From NCBI GenBank assembly GCA_024405015.1, contig JAKSPE010000009.1, positions 1-64,000 of the forward strand: a stretch of DNA of 64,000 nt, written 5' to 3'. Numbering within the stretch: position 1 is the first letter of the stretch; each line of letters opens with the position of its first letter. This stretch comes from Sphaerochaetaceae bacterium (GTDB lineage Bacteria; Spirochaetota; Spirochaetia; Sphaerochaetales; Sphaerochaetaceae). The translations under genes were made by a program, and so were the position numbers. Below are positions 35,198 to 43,855 of this stretch, in pieces. Below the pieces are notes generated by a model. It was not told the origin of the DNA. It ran no database searches and saw only the letters and a program-made list of their open reading frames with translations.

Positions 35198-37359
35198 CAC
35201 AGAGCCTCCTTCAGGTCCTGTCCCTTGAGCATATAATTCATGACTTCCTCTGTTGGTAGAGGAATCTTGCTGATTCTCTTTCCGATTGCCTTGGATACGG
35301 CATCGATGTATGCGGCACCACTTCCGTTGAATACCAGCTCGCCCATTCCCTTGGCGCCGAAAGGTCCCCACTCATATGGGTTCTCGACAAAATACACACC
35401 CTGCTTCGGGTAATCCATGGAAGTCGGGACAATGTAGTCACTCATGGAAGTCTGCTTGAAATGGCCATCGACGTTCTGCATGACCTCGGTGGAAGCCCAA
35501 CCGATACCCTGCAGGATTCCGCCGTTCACCTGGCCATGGACGATTCTCTCATCAATCAGATGGCCACAATCGTGGCTGGACCAGATTCCCTTGGTGGTAA
35601 CTTCTGCGGTACATGGGTCAACCTCGACCTCAACCGCACAGACACCCCATCCATAGCCGAGGTAGGCATAGCCTTGGAAAGTGCTCTGATCCCATGGATA
35701 GCCTTCTGGATGCTCATACTGGGTCTCGACCACAAAATCCTCTTCCTTGTCATAGCGAGGCTTCATCAAGGTGGCGGCACGCTCGACAAGTTCTCCGACG
35801 ATCATGGTCGATCTTGATGCGGCGGTAGGTCCTGAGTCAGGAACCCTGGAGGTATCCGGATCCAGGAATATGACCTTTTCAATCGGGAGCTCGAGCACAT
35901 GGGCGGCAATCTTAGGCAAGATGGTGTGGAAACCCTGTCCCATCTCCGTCTGACCACAAAGGATCTCGACGTGGCCATCCGCGAACTTGTGCAGACGGCA
36001 CTTGCCCTTGATCAGAGCCTGCTCACCATTTCCGGTGAAAGCTCCGCCATGGTTGTAGAAGGAGATTCCGATTCCCTTACCGCTTCCCCACTTGTACTCT
36101 TTGACCTTTCTCTCGTAGTCCGATGCCTTGAGAACCTGATCAAGCATTTCAGGAATCATGACACGCTCTACGATCTTGCCGTTTGTACTTGTGGTATCAC
36201 CCTGTTTGATGAAATAGCGCTTCTTGTACTCCAGAGGATCCAGGCCCTGCATCTCTGCGATATGGCACATGTGGGTCTCAACGGCAAACAGCGTCTGAGG
36301 AGCACCAAAGCCGCGGAATGCGCAGCTTGGGAAGGCATTGGTTGCAACACCAAAGCCCTTGGTGCGAATATTCGGGAAGCTGTAGCAACCTGTCACATGG
36401 AAACATCCGCGCTGAAGGACGACAAACGAGGAGGAAAGATATCCACCGACGTTGTAATAGACCTGGCTATCCATGGCGATGATGTTACCTTCCTTGTCCA
36501 AGGCGGTCTTGAACTTGACCTGGGACGGATGGCGTTTGACGGAATTCTCGATATCCTCTTCACGGTCAAAGATGACCTTGACGCCCTTCTTCATGACATA
36601 GGCTGCCACAAGAAGCGGTCCGCACAGGACATCCGGGAAGTGCTCCTTGCCGCCGAATGCACCACCGGTTGTGGTCTGTCGGACAATGATCTGCTCTGGG
36701 CTGATACCCAAAAGAGGAGCGATGGACTTGCGGATATAGAATGGGCACTGGGCCGAGGCATAGATGACATAGCCATCGCCTTCCGGCTTGCAGCAGGCAC
36801 CATTGGTTTCCAGATAGATGTGCTCCTGGTAACCGGTCTCAAAGGTCTCCTCAACGATCTTATCGGCCTTTTGGAACGCCTCGTCCACATTGCCGACATC
36901 CAGCTGCAGGCTGCAGAAGATGTTGTTGTCATTCACAAAGGCGCCACCCTTGCAGGCAAGACCCTCTTCAATGGAGATGGCTGCCTCCTGCGCCTCATAA
37001 TCGATGACAATCTGCTCCTTGAGGTTCTCAAGTGTGGTCTTGTCCGGTCCTACGATGATTCCGATGGTCTCACCGACATAGCGGACTTCGTTTTCCGCAA
37101 AGCACTTCCAGTCGGTTGCTATCATGTGAAGATAGTTATGACCGCCCTCAGGGATATCCTTGTAGGTGATGAATCGGTATCCCTCAGGAAGCTCTGGAAC
37201 ATGGATGGCCTTGATGATTCCCCTTGGGATGCTTGAACGTACGAGACGTCCCCAAAGGCAATCCTCAAATGTGTAATCGGAGACGTATTTGACAGTACCC
37301 TCACACTTGGCTACTGCATCGACTCGTCTGATTGCTTTTGAAATGTCACCTGTTACCAT
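35197..37359 (-). CDS. xdhA: Xanthine dehydrogenase molybdenum subunit XdhA
   Basis: A 720-residue molybdopterin subunit with GGAFGGKE, the RGFGAPQ loop, QTEMGQGFHT and catalytic Glu in GPFGAKGMGEL. It hydroxylates hypoxanthine/xanthine-like purines using water as the oxygen source. The start at 37359 is preferred because AGGAG lies just upstream; an in-frame TTG at 37374 overlaps that site. The three subunit genes follow without gaps. Confidence 0.94.
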   Translation of the reverse strand: MVTGDISKAIRRVDAVAKCEGTVKYVSDYTFEDCLWGRLVRSSIPRGIIKAIHVPELPEGYRFITYKDIPEGGHNYLHMIATDWKCFAENEVRYVGETIGIIVGPDKTTLENLKEQIVIDYEAQEAAISIEEGLACKGGAFVNDNNIFCSLQLDVGNVDEAFQKADKIVEETFETGYQEHIYLETNGACCKPEGDGYVIYASAQCPFYIRKSIAPLLGISPEQIIVRQTTTGGAFGGKEHFPDVLCGPLLVAAYVMKKGVKVIFDREEDIENSVKRHPSQVKFKTALDKEGNIIAMDSQVYYNVGGYLSSSFVVLQRGCFHVTGCYSFPNIRTKGFGVATNAFPSCAFRGFGAPQTLFAVETHMCHIAEMQGLDPLEYKKRYFIKQGDTTSTNGKIVERVMIPEMLDQVLKASDYERKVKEYKWGSGKGIGISFYNHGGAFTGNGEQALIKGKCRLHKFADGHVEILCGQTEMGQGFHTILPKIAAHVLELPIEKVIFLDPDTSRVPDSGPTAASRSTMIVGELVERAATLMKPRYDKEEDFVVETQYEHPEGYPWDQSTFQGYAYLGYGWGVCAVEVEVDPCTAEVTTKGIWSSHDCGHLIDERIVHGQVNGGILQGIGWASTEVMQNVDGHFKQTSMSDYIVPTSMDYPKQGVYFVENPYEWGPFGAKGMGELVFNGSGAAYIDAVSKAIGKRISKIPLPTEEVMNYMLKGQDLKEAL

Positions 37360-37398
37360 TATGTTTCTCCTCAAACAATCGCTCTATTTAAATGCGCA

Positions 37399-37419
37399 AG
37401 CCGCAGGATTCCTGCGGCT
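37399..37419. other. Intercistronic hairpin between ssnA and xdhA
   Basis: A perfect palindrome with two 10-base arms (37399-37408, 37410-37419). No strong U-tract follows on the minus strand, so it may stabilise or process the message, or act as a partial terminator that tunes xdh expression relative to ygfK-ssnA. Confidence 0.6.
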
Positions 37420-37437
37420 GCTCTACATCATTATCGC

Positions 37438-38799
37438 TTAGCGTACGATTCCGCTCGTACCTGTGGCGCTCAGTCCGTCGGTTCGATTCCAAAGTCTCTT
37501 TGCACACTCTGCAGCCTTTGCATAGATCTCCTTCTCATCGAAGTCGAACTGGCGGTTCTCCATGACAAGCTTTCCGTTGATCAGGACAGATTCGACGCTG
37601 TTGCTGCTCATACCCCAGATGAAGTGTCCTGCAGCATTCTCCTTTACCAGTGGAGTCGGATTCTGATAGGAAAGGATGGTGAGATCAGCCTTGTAGCCGG
37701 ACTCGACCCTACCAAATCTATCACCAACAAAGTACTTTTCCAAGAACCTGTTTGCGTTGGTCAGAGCTCTCATGTAGTCACCTGGCCAGAACGGTCCGTT
37801 TGCATCGCGGTTCTTGAAGAATGCGATTTTGCATTCCTCGAACATGTTGCTTCCGCATCCGTCGGTACCCATGATGAGGTTGCGGATTCTCGGCAGGTAC
37901 TTGGAGTATCCGACCTGGTTGTTCATGTTGCTTCTTGGGTTGTGTGCAAAGAAGCAGCCACGCTCGTTCAGAAGGTCAATCTCATGCTCGTTCAGGTAGA
38001 TGCCATGCACCAGAAGGGTCTTGTCGGAAAGAAGTCCATGCTTGTCCAGACGGTCCATGATATCCATGTTGTAGAAATGGTGGGACCAGACGCTGTCGTA
38101 CTCGCCCTCTGCCACATGCAGGTGCATGCCACGACCGGTCTGCTTGGCACTATCAGCCAGAAGTTCCATTCCCTCCTCCGGGATGGTAAATGGAGCATGT
38201 CCGCCCACCATAGCCTCGACCAGAACGTTCTCACCGCGGGCTTTTCTGGCATCAACCTCCTTGGCGAATCGGATGCCTTCCTGTACACCGTCACGAATTT
38301 CCTTCATGCCGTAGTTGCGGTCGGTGATTCCGTAGGCCACGATTCCACGAAGCCCGAACTGTTCCATACCCTTGGACAGGGTGGAAAGGCTACCGCCGAT
38401 ATAGTTTGGGCTCTCGTGATGGTCAATACAGGTTGTGGTACCGTTTTTGATGGCATCGAGTGTGCAGATGAGAGAACTGTAATACAGAGACTCTTCATCC
38501 AAGGCACGGTCCAGACGCCACCACCACTCCTTGAGAATCTGGATGAGGTCGGTCTGAGGGCCTGCGGAGATCAGCATGGCGCGGCTGAGACCACTGTAGT
38601 AATGGTGATGACCGCAAACCATGCCTGGGATGACGGTCTTGCCGTCACCCTCTATTGTCTTGTCAGCCTTAACCTCAGCTGCTGCATTCTTGCCGACAGC
38701 CTTGATTTTGTCATCCTCTATGACAACGTCCACACCTTCAAGAACCTCAACAGGTTCCATCATCTGGATCACTCTGGTATTGCGGATTACTGTAACCAT
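37438..38799 (-). CDS. ssnA: SsnA aminohydrolase
   Basis: A 453-residue amidohydrolase-superfamily enzyme. Metal-binding HHHYYSG (near residue 64), a central HLHVAEGEYD, HGIYLN and a late Asp in MGTDGCGSN are the zinc-site motifs of the chlorohydrolase/deaminase group. In purine clusters SsnA is proposed to open or deaminate a heterocyclic intermediate. It is 3 bases downstream of ygfK and separated from xdhA by 78 bases with a hairpin. Confidence 0.93.
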   Translation of the reverse strand: MVTVIRNTRVIQMMEPVEVLEGVDVVIEDDKIKAVGKNAAAEVKADKTIEGDGKTVIPGMVCGHHHYYSGLSRAMLISAGPQTDLIQILKEWWWRLDRALDEESLYYSSLICTLDAIKNGTTTCIDHHESPNYIGGSLSTLSKGMEQFGLRGIVAYGITDRNYGMKEIRDGVQEGIRFAKEVDARKARGENVLVEAMVGGHAPFTIPEEGMELLADSAKQTGRGMHLHVAEGEYDSVWSHHFYNMDIMDRLDKHGLLSDKTLLVHGIYLNEHEIDLLNERGCFFAHNPRSNMNNQVGYSKYLPRIRNLIMGTDGCGSNMFEECKIAFFKNRDANGPFWPGDYMRALTNANRFLEKYFVGDRFGRVESGYKADLTILSYQNPTPLVKENAAGHFIWGMSSNSVESVLINGKLVMENRQFDFDEKEIYAKAAECAKRLWNRTDGLSATGTSGIVR

Positions 38800-38802
38800 G
38801 TT

Positions 38803-41800
38803 TTACTCCTCCACTCTGGAAAGAAGATAATCATAACTCATGAACACCTGCTCAATGATATCGCGGACAATACCTGGAACATCACCGATAAGCTTTCCGT
38901 CACCGTCTATGCGACACTGCTTGACCTCGCCATCGATACGGACAAGGATTCCGTCGGCATCGACGATGAAACCGCTGTTTGTGCTGTCCTCGAAGTCATC
39001 CATGCGGCTGAACAATGTGAACTTGTCCTTATATGGGCGGCCCATGTGGTTACAGAAGGCAGCGCAGTTGCCACACTCGTTACAGAAGGCATCCAGGTGA
39101 AGGATCTGGAACGGATCGTCTGTATTCTCGGAGAATCGGACGTCGATTGCGACGTTGGCACGGTTCGGACAGACATCGACACACTTGTTGCAAAGGTAGG
39201 TGCAGTCCATACAGCGGGAAGCCTCACGCTTGACGAACTGTTCAACGTTCTTGCAGGCATTGCAACTGGAGCAGTCGGTGCAAAGATGGGTCTTTCGGAA
39301 CTGGATGTCCTTGAAGAAGGCCTCTTCCTTCTCAAGATACTCCTCGTCCTCAGGAATCTCGGTGACCTCTTCAGAGATCTCCTCATAATCCTCTTCCTGC
39401 TCGGATGCGACTTCTGCATCCTTGAGGCTGTCGAGCACCTTGTCCAAGGTTGCCTCAACGGCCTTTCTAGCAGATGCGATACAGCGGACAACGGTGGAAG
39501 GGCCGCTTTGGACATCACCGATGGCATAGACGTTCTCAACTGGGCTTTCATTGGTCTCAGGATCCACGACTGGCCAACCCTTTTCGGTCACTGGAATGCC
39601 ATACCAGGTAAGGGCTTCGGAATCAGCGTGCTCACCGATTGCAGTCAAAAGGGTGTCACAATCGAGGACCAGAGTCTCAGAGGTCTCGACAGGGCGTCTT
39701 CTTCCAGAGGCATCCGGCTCACCGAGAGCCATCTTGGCACAGACGAGCTTTCCGTCTGCCATGCTCTTCGGATTTGCGAGGAAGTAGCAGGAAATGCCAT
39801 CCTCAAGGGCCATCTTGAACTCTTCAGGATCGGCTGGCATCTCCTTCTGGCTTCTGCGGTAGACGATGCTGACATCCTTGACGCCAGGGATTCTCTTGGC
39901 AGCTCTTGCGCTGTCCATGGCAGTGTTTCCACCACCAGTGACAACAACATGCTCACCTACCATGGAACCTGCATTTCCGGCCTTGAAGGCTTCGAGGAAC
40001 TCAAGGGCTCCAACGACCTTGCTCTGGTCACCGTCGATGTTGATTCTGTTGTCCTTCTCACTTCCGACAGCATAGTAGATATAGTCATAGCCGGCATCCT
40101 TGAGAGCCTTGACAGTGACCTCCTCCCTCTTTGCGTTGAAGTGGAACTTCACACCATGTGCTGCGACATGGTCGATATCGGCCTGAATGGCCTTTGGATC
40201 GATTCGGAACTTCGGGATGATGTTTGCAACGACACCACCTGCGTTTGCGGCCTTCTCGTAGATTGTTGTGTCAAAGCCTGAGCGTGCAAGGAAATAGGCG
40301 GCGGAAAGTCCGGCAGGACCTGCACCGACGACAACAGCCTTGACATCGGCTGGAGCACCTGGAGCCTTCCAGGTCTTCAGGTAGTCTTCCATACCCTGCT
40401 CGACGGCAACCTTCTTCATCTCACGAATCTGAACGGCACCTTCATAATCCATTCTGGCGCAGTGGAACTGACACTGGTGGTCACAGATGTTGCATGTGAT
40501 GTTTGGAAGTGCATTGGTCTCATAGATGAGTCTGAGAGCCTCGGCATAGTGACCGTCACCCAACAGTCCGATGTAATCTGGAATCGGCTGATGGATCGGA
40601 CAAGCCTGCATACATGGGGAGACATAGCAGTCGAACATCGGAAGCTTGTCATCCACCTTGGCAGCCTTCTCGCCACGGAATGCACGCTGGGAGTACTCAG
40701 CGGTTCTTGCGTTTTCTGACAAAGCCTTCACGGCCTTAGGGTCGATGTCCTTCTTGTTCCAGGTCTTACTTTCCTTGTCCAAGAGCTCTGCCATGCGTGC
40801 CATACGGGCATATCCACCTGGCTTGAGCATATCGGTAGCCATTGTGATTGGGCGGATACCGGTATCAAACAGATCCTTCACGGAGAAGATAGTACATCCA
40901 CCGGAATAGGAGACAGGAAGCTTTCCGTCAAACTCATCGCTTAGGCGACTTGCAACGGTTGTGGAGATCGGAAGCAGAGCTCTTCCGGACATGTACTTCT
41001 CATCACCAGGAAGAACAGAACCATCATTGATGTTACCAAGAGTGTTTGTAAGCTTAACGCCAAAACCCAGTCCCTCTTTCTTGGCAAGGTCAACCAGGCG
41101 ATGGAGCATAGCGACAGCATCGGTATACTGCAGGTCGTGCTCAAAGCTTTCACGCCTAAGACCGACGTGGTCAAAACCTGTGAGGTCAAGGATTCTGCGA
41201 ACCTCGTCATAGCCCAGAAGCGTCGGGTTGAGCTTGACGAAGGTGTTCAGATGCTTTTCGGTAAGCATGTAGGAACAGATGGCCTCAATCTCCTTTGGAG
41301 GGCAGCCGTGCATGGTGGAGATGGTGACACTTGGGCAGATGTTTGCGCTGATGCGCTGCTCAAGACCCTTGAGAGCCTTCTCATTGCCTTCCAGGTCAGA
41401 GCCTTCCAGGAGATTGCCCTGTTCTATAATATATTTAAGGGTTGCCTTGTAGTCCTCGAACTGGGAGCTCTTTGTGGCATCGATCATGTTGTCGATGTAG
41501 GTCTGCATCTTAGGCTGTTTGATGCCATCCAGGTTGTAGCCGACACTCATGTTGAAGATGAAGTCCGGACTTTCGACCTTTCCGGAGAATGCGGCCTGGA
41601 TGAGATGAATGGCGAACCATGCCTTGAGGTATTCATCATAGGCCTTTTCCAGCGTGTACTCGGTTGACCACTCTACATTATGACCCTCATCTCGGGCGTC
41701 GATGCATGGCTTTGCGATCTCAAGATGATCCATGATCTGGACAGTCTTGAGCTCCATGAATCTTCCACCAACCATATAGGCGCTGACGATGTTTTGGGCA

Positions 41801-41994
41801 AGCTGTGTATGCGGACCGGCTGCAGGTCCAAGCGGAGTGGCGCATTTCTGGCCGAACACCGTGATGGCATGCTTTCCGTTGGTCTTATAGAAATCCTCTT
41901 TGTGGATTCCGAAGATGGTTCCATGATTACGATACTCTGAGAAGATCCTATCAATGAGTTCCTCAAAAGGAACAGGGCGCATTCTGTCTCCCAT
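38803..41994 (-). CDS. ygfK: YgfK multidomain iron-sulfur flavoprotein
   Basis: A 1064-residue redox protein. The N-terminal 450 residues resemble a dihydroorotate-dehydrogenase-like barrel. Next come a GltD-like [4Fe-4S] segment (CMQACPIHQPIPDYIG) and an FAD/NADPH domain with GAGPAGLSAAYFLARSG and a second dinucleotide loop VTGGGNTAMDSARA. The C-terminus has ferredoxin-like cysteine clusters (CTDCSSC, CMDCTYLCNKCVDVC, CNECGNC). It is annotated elsewhere as a putative selenate reductase subunit but is now linked to anaerobic urate reduction or degradation. The start at 41994 follows AAGGAG. First gene of the operon. Confidence 0.95.
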   Translation of the reverse strand: MGDRMRPVPFEELIDRIFSEYRNHGTIFGIHKEDFYKTNGKHAITVFGQKCATPLGPAAGPHTQLAQNIVSAYMVGGRFMELKTVQIMDHLEIAKPCIDARDEGHNVEWSTEYTLEKAYDEYLKAWFAIHLIQAAFSGKVESPDFIFNMSVGYNLDGIKQPKMQTYIDNMIDATKSSQFEDYKATLKYIIEQGNLLEGSDLEGNEKALKGLEQRISANICPSVTISTMHGCPPKEIEAICSYMLTEKHLNTFVKLNPTLLGYDEVRRILDLTGFDHVGLRRESFEHDLQYTDAVAMLHRLVDLAKKEGLGFGVKLTNTLGNINDGSVLPGDEKYMSGRALLPISTTVASRLSDEFDGKLPVSYSGGCTIFSVKDLFDTGIRPITMATDMLKPGGYARMARMAELLDKESKTWNKKDIDPKAVKALSENARTAEYSQRAFRGEKAAKVDDKLPMFDCYVSPCMQACPIHQPIPDYIGLLGDGHYAEALRLIYETNALPNITCNICDHQCQFHCARMDYEGAVQIREMKKVAVEQGMEDYLKTWKAPGAPADVKAVVVGAGPAGLSAAYFLARSGFDTTIYEKAANAGGVVANIIPKFRIDPKAIQADIDHVAAHGVKFHFNAKREEVTVKALKDAGYDYIYYAVGSEKDNRINIDGDQSKVVGALEFLEAFKAGNAGSMVGEHVVVTGGGNTAMDSARAAKRIPGVKDVSIVYRRSQKEMPADPEEFKMALEDGISCYFLANPKSMADGKLVCAKMALGEPDASGRRRPVETSETLVLDCDTLLTAIGEHADSEALTWYGIPVTEKGWPVVDPETNESPVENVYAIGDVQSGPSTVVRCIASARKAVEATLDKVLDSLKDAEVASEQEEDYEEISEEVTEIPEDEEYLEKEEAFFKDIQFRKTHLCTDCSSCNACKNVEQFVKREASRCMDCTYLCNKCVDVCPNRANVAIDVRFSENTDDPFQILHLDAFCNECGNCAAFCNHMGRPYKDKFTLFSRMDDFEDSTNSGFIVDADGILVRIDGEVKQCRIDGDGKLIGDVPGIVRDIIEQVFMSYDYLLSRVEE

Positions 41995-42026
41995 AAAGAT
42001 TCTCCTTTGCCTGTGGCGTTTTTTAA

Positions 42027-42054
42027 ATTCTAACCGATATCCCATCATTGTCAA
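42027..42054 (-). promoter_or_regulatory. Promoter of the ygfK operon
   Basis: On the minus strand TTGACA (42049-42054), 16 bases, TAGAAT (42027-42032). Confidence 0.7.
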
Positions 42055-42061
42055 ATGTTTT

Positions 42062-42078
42062 TGCAACAAAGTGCAACA
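42062..42078. promoter_or_regulatory. TGCAACA direct repeat upstream of the ygfK promoter
   Basis: TGCAACAAAGTGCAACA, 8 bases upstream of the ygfK -35. The same repeat lies at the ygeY promoter, which makes it a candidate site for a purine-responsive regulator. Between here and 42238 the DNA is AT-rich and otherwise empty. Confidence 0.6.
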
Positions 42079-42238
42079 GATACGACAACGCTATAGATAT
42101 AAGGAATTACATCTGTGATTATACACCCTCTTCTGGACTTTTGTACATTTTTTTCAATTTCTTTCTTTCAATTCTATGGAAAACTCAATTTGCAAAGTCC
42201 AAACTTCAATTTATCTAAATTTGAATGTCAAAAAGTTG

Positions 42239-42267
42239 TTTACAAGCAAAGGAACCTATGACATAAT
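42239..42267 (+). promoter_or_regulatory. Promoter of the PLP-enzyme genes
   Basis: TTTACA (42239-42244), 17 bases, CATAAT (42262-42267). A small hairpin AGGTC-CTAA-GACCT follows at 42277-42290 in the leader. Confidence 0.65.
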
Positions 42268-42321
42268 GGGTCTGTAAGGTCCTAAGACCTACCATTTTGG
42301 AATCAAAAACGGAGGACATAA

Positions 42322-43791
42322 ATGCTCATCAATCTTAACGTCAATCCTGAAGTCAGAGCCAGAAACGTCCAGCTCTGTAAGGAAAAGGGAATCATCCTTC
42401 CAACATTCAAGCAGATGGTCGATCCATCCACAGTTCCTGCTTCCATCAAAGAGAAGCTTGCCAAGACAGGTCTCTGGGATGTCAATCCAGTCAACCTTTT
42501 CAGAATCACATGGCACAACGAGCCAGTCATGCAGGGTGGCGGATTTGGTGGAGTCAACTTCATTGAGGTTCCAAAGCAGCTCACAGGCGTAAAGGCCAGA
42601 ATCTTCTGCCTTGTCGGAAAGTACTTCCCAACCGGCGCACACAAGGTCGGAGCCACATACTCCTGTCTCGCTCCAGCACTTGCAACCGGAAACTTCGACG
42701 CAAAGAACCAGCAGGCTGTATGGCCATCTACCGGTAACTACTGCCGCGGTGGTGCCTACAACAGCGCACTTCTCGGATGCCAGTCCATCGCTATCCTTCC
42801 TGCAGAGATGTCCGCAGAGAGATTCAACTGGCTCAAGACCGTAGCTGGTGAAGTCATTGCAACACCTGGTTGTGAGTCAAACGTCAAGGAGATCTTCGAC
42901 AAGTGCCATGAGCTCGATGCAGAGCGCGGAAAGCACATTGTCATCTTCAACCAGTTCGAACAGTTCGAGAACTACCTCTGGCACTATACCGTAACTGGCG
43001 CAGCCATCATCGAGGTTCTTGAGAAGCTCGGCGTCAAGGCAGAGAACGTTCGCGGTTATGCTTCCTCCACAGGTAGCGGCGGAACACTCGCAGCTGGTGA
43101 CAGACTCAAGGACACCTTCCCTGGCATCAAGATTGCAGCCGGTGAAGCAAAGCAGTGCCCAACCCTTCTCAGAAACGGTTTCGGCGGCCACAGAATCGAA
43201 GGTATCGGCGACAAGCACGTACCATGGATCCACAACGTCAAGAACACTGACATGATCTGTGCCATCGACGACCAGGATTGTATGGATATCTACAGACTCT
43301 TCAACGAGCCAGCTGGTATCAAGTACCTCAAGGAGTCTGTCGGACTTACCGACAAGCAGATCGAAGACCTCCAGTACTTCGGCATCTCCGGTATCGGCAA
43401 CACATTGTCAGCCATCAAGATGGCCAAGTACTATGAGATGGAAGAGGACGATGTCCTGTTCACCATCTGCACAGACTCAGCCATCATGTACAAGTCAAGA
43501 CTCGAGGAGCTCACAGCCAAGCAGGGCGAGTTCACAGAGATGGAAGCAGCAAAGGTCCACAGCGGAGCACTTCTGCACCAGAGCATCCAGGATGCACTCG
43601 AGCTTACCTACTACGAAAGACTTCGTGTCCACAACCTCAAGTACTACACATGGATCGAGCAGCAGGGCAAGACCTATGAAGAGCTCAACAGACAGTGGTA
43701 TGACAGAGACTATTGGAAGTCCATTCCTCCAATGGCAGCGAAGATCGATGAACTCATCGAAAGCTTCAACGCTGAAGTCCTCGCAGACTGA
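42322..43791 (+). CDS. PLP-dependent fold-type-II lyase-like enzyme in the purine cluster
   Basis: A 489-residue enzyme of the cysteine-synthase/threonine-synthase superfamily. Lys108 in TGAHKVGA should form the Schiff base, STGNYCRGG is the cofactor-contacting loop and SSTGSGGTLAAG the phosphate-binding glycine loop. It is longer than diaminopropionate ammonia-lyase YgeX (about 400 residues) and does not look like a close homologue. Its position, divergent from ygfK, suggests beta-elimination of an amino-acid product of purine breakdown such as 2,3-diaminopropionate; that is inference. A CGGAGGA ribosome site sets the start. Confidence 0.85.
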   Translation: MLINLNVNPEVRARNVQLCKEKGIILPTFKQMVDPSTVPASIKEKLAKTGLWDVNPVNLFRITWHNEPVMQGGGFGGVNFIEVPKQLTGVKARIFCLVGKYFPTGAHKVGATYSCLAPALATGNFDAKNQQAVWPSTGNYCRGGAYNSALLGCQSIAILPAEMSAERFNWLKTVAGEVIATPGCESNVKEIFDKCHELDAERGKHIVIFNQFEQFENYLWHYTVTGAAIIEVLEKLGVKAENVRGYASSTGSGGTLAAGDRLKDTFPGIKIAAGEAKQCPTLLRNGFGGHRIEGIGDKHVPWIHNVKNTDMICAIDDQDCMDIYRLFNEPAGIKYLKESVGLTDKQIEDLQYFGISGIGNTLSAIKMAKYYEMEEDDVLFTICTDSAIMYKSRLEELTAKQGEFTEMEAAKVHSGALLHQSIQDALELTYYERLRVHNLKYYTWIEQQGKTYEELNRQWYDRDYWKSIPPMAAKIDELIESFNAEVLAD

Positions 43792-43810
43792 GTCAGTTGA
43801 CACAAAGTAT

Positions 43811-43832
43811 GGGGCTGCTTAACGGCAGCCCC
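43811..43832 (+). terminator. Hairpin between the two PLP-enzyme genes
   Basis: Eight-base GC-rich stem (43811-43818 with 43825-43832) without a strong U-tract. It may end part of the transcripts and lower expression of the second gene. Confidence 0.5.
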
Positions 43833-43855
43833 TCTCATTATCAAAGGAGACCATT

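Noticed and set aside
35899..37236. 445-codon plus-strand frame opposite xdhA
   Set aside because: Antisense shadow of the molybdenum subunit with no promoter or ribosome site.
37624..40281. Very long open frame (885 codons) on the plus strand, antisense to ssnA and ygfK
   Set aside because: It lies wholly opposite two genes with strong family motifs, has no ribosome site, and its translation is Leu/Val/Cys/His-rich without recognisable motifs. It is a mirror effect of codon choice in the real genes.
42001..42321. Purine riboswitch in front of the purine cluster
   Set aside because: I looked for a purine-type three-way junction on both strands and saw only a short hairpin and the TGCAACA repeat.
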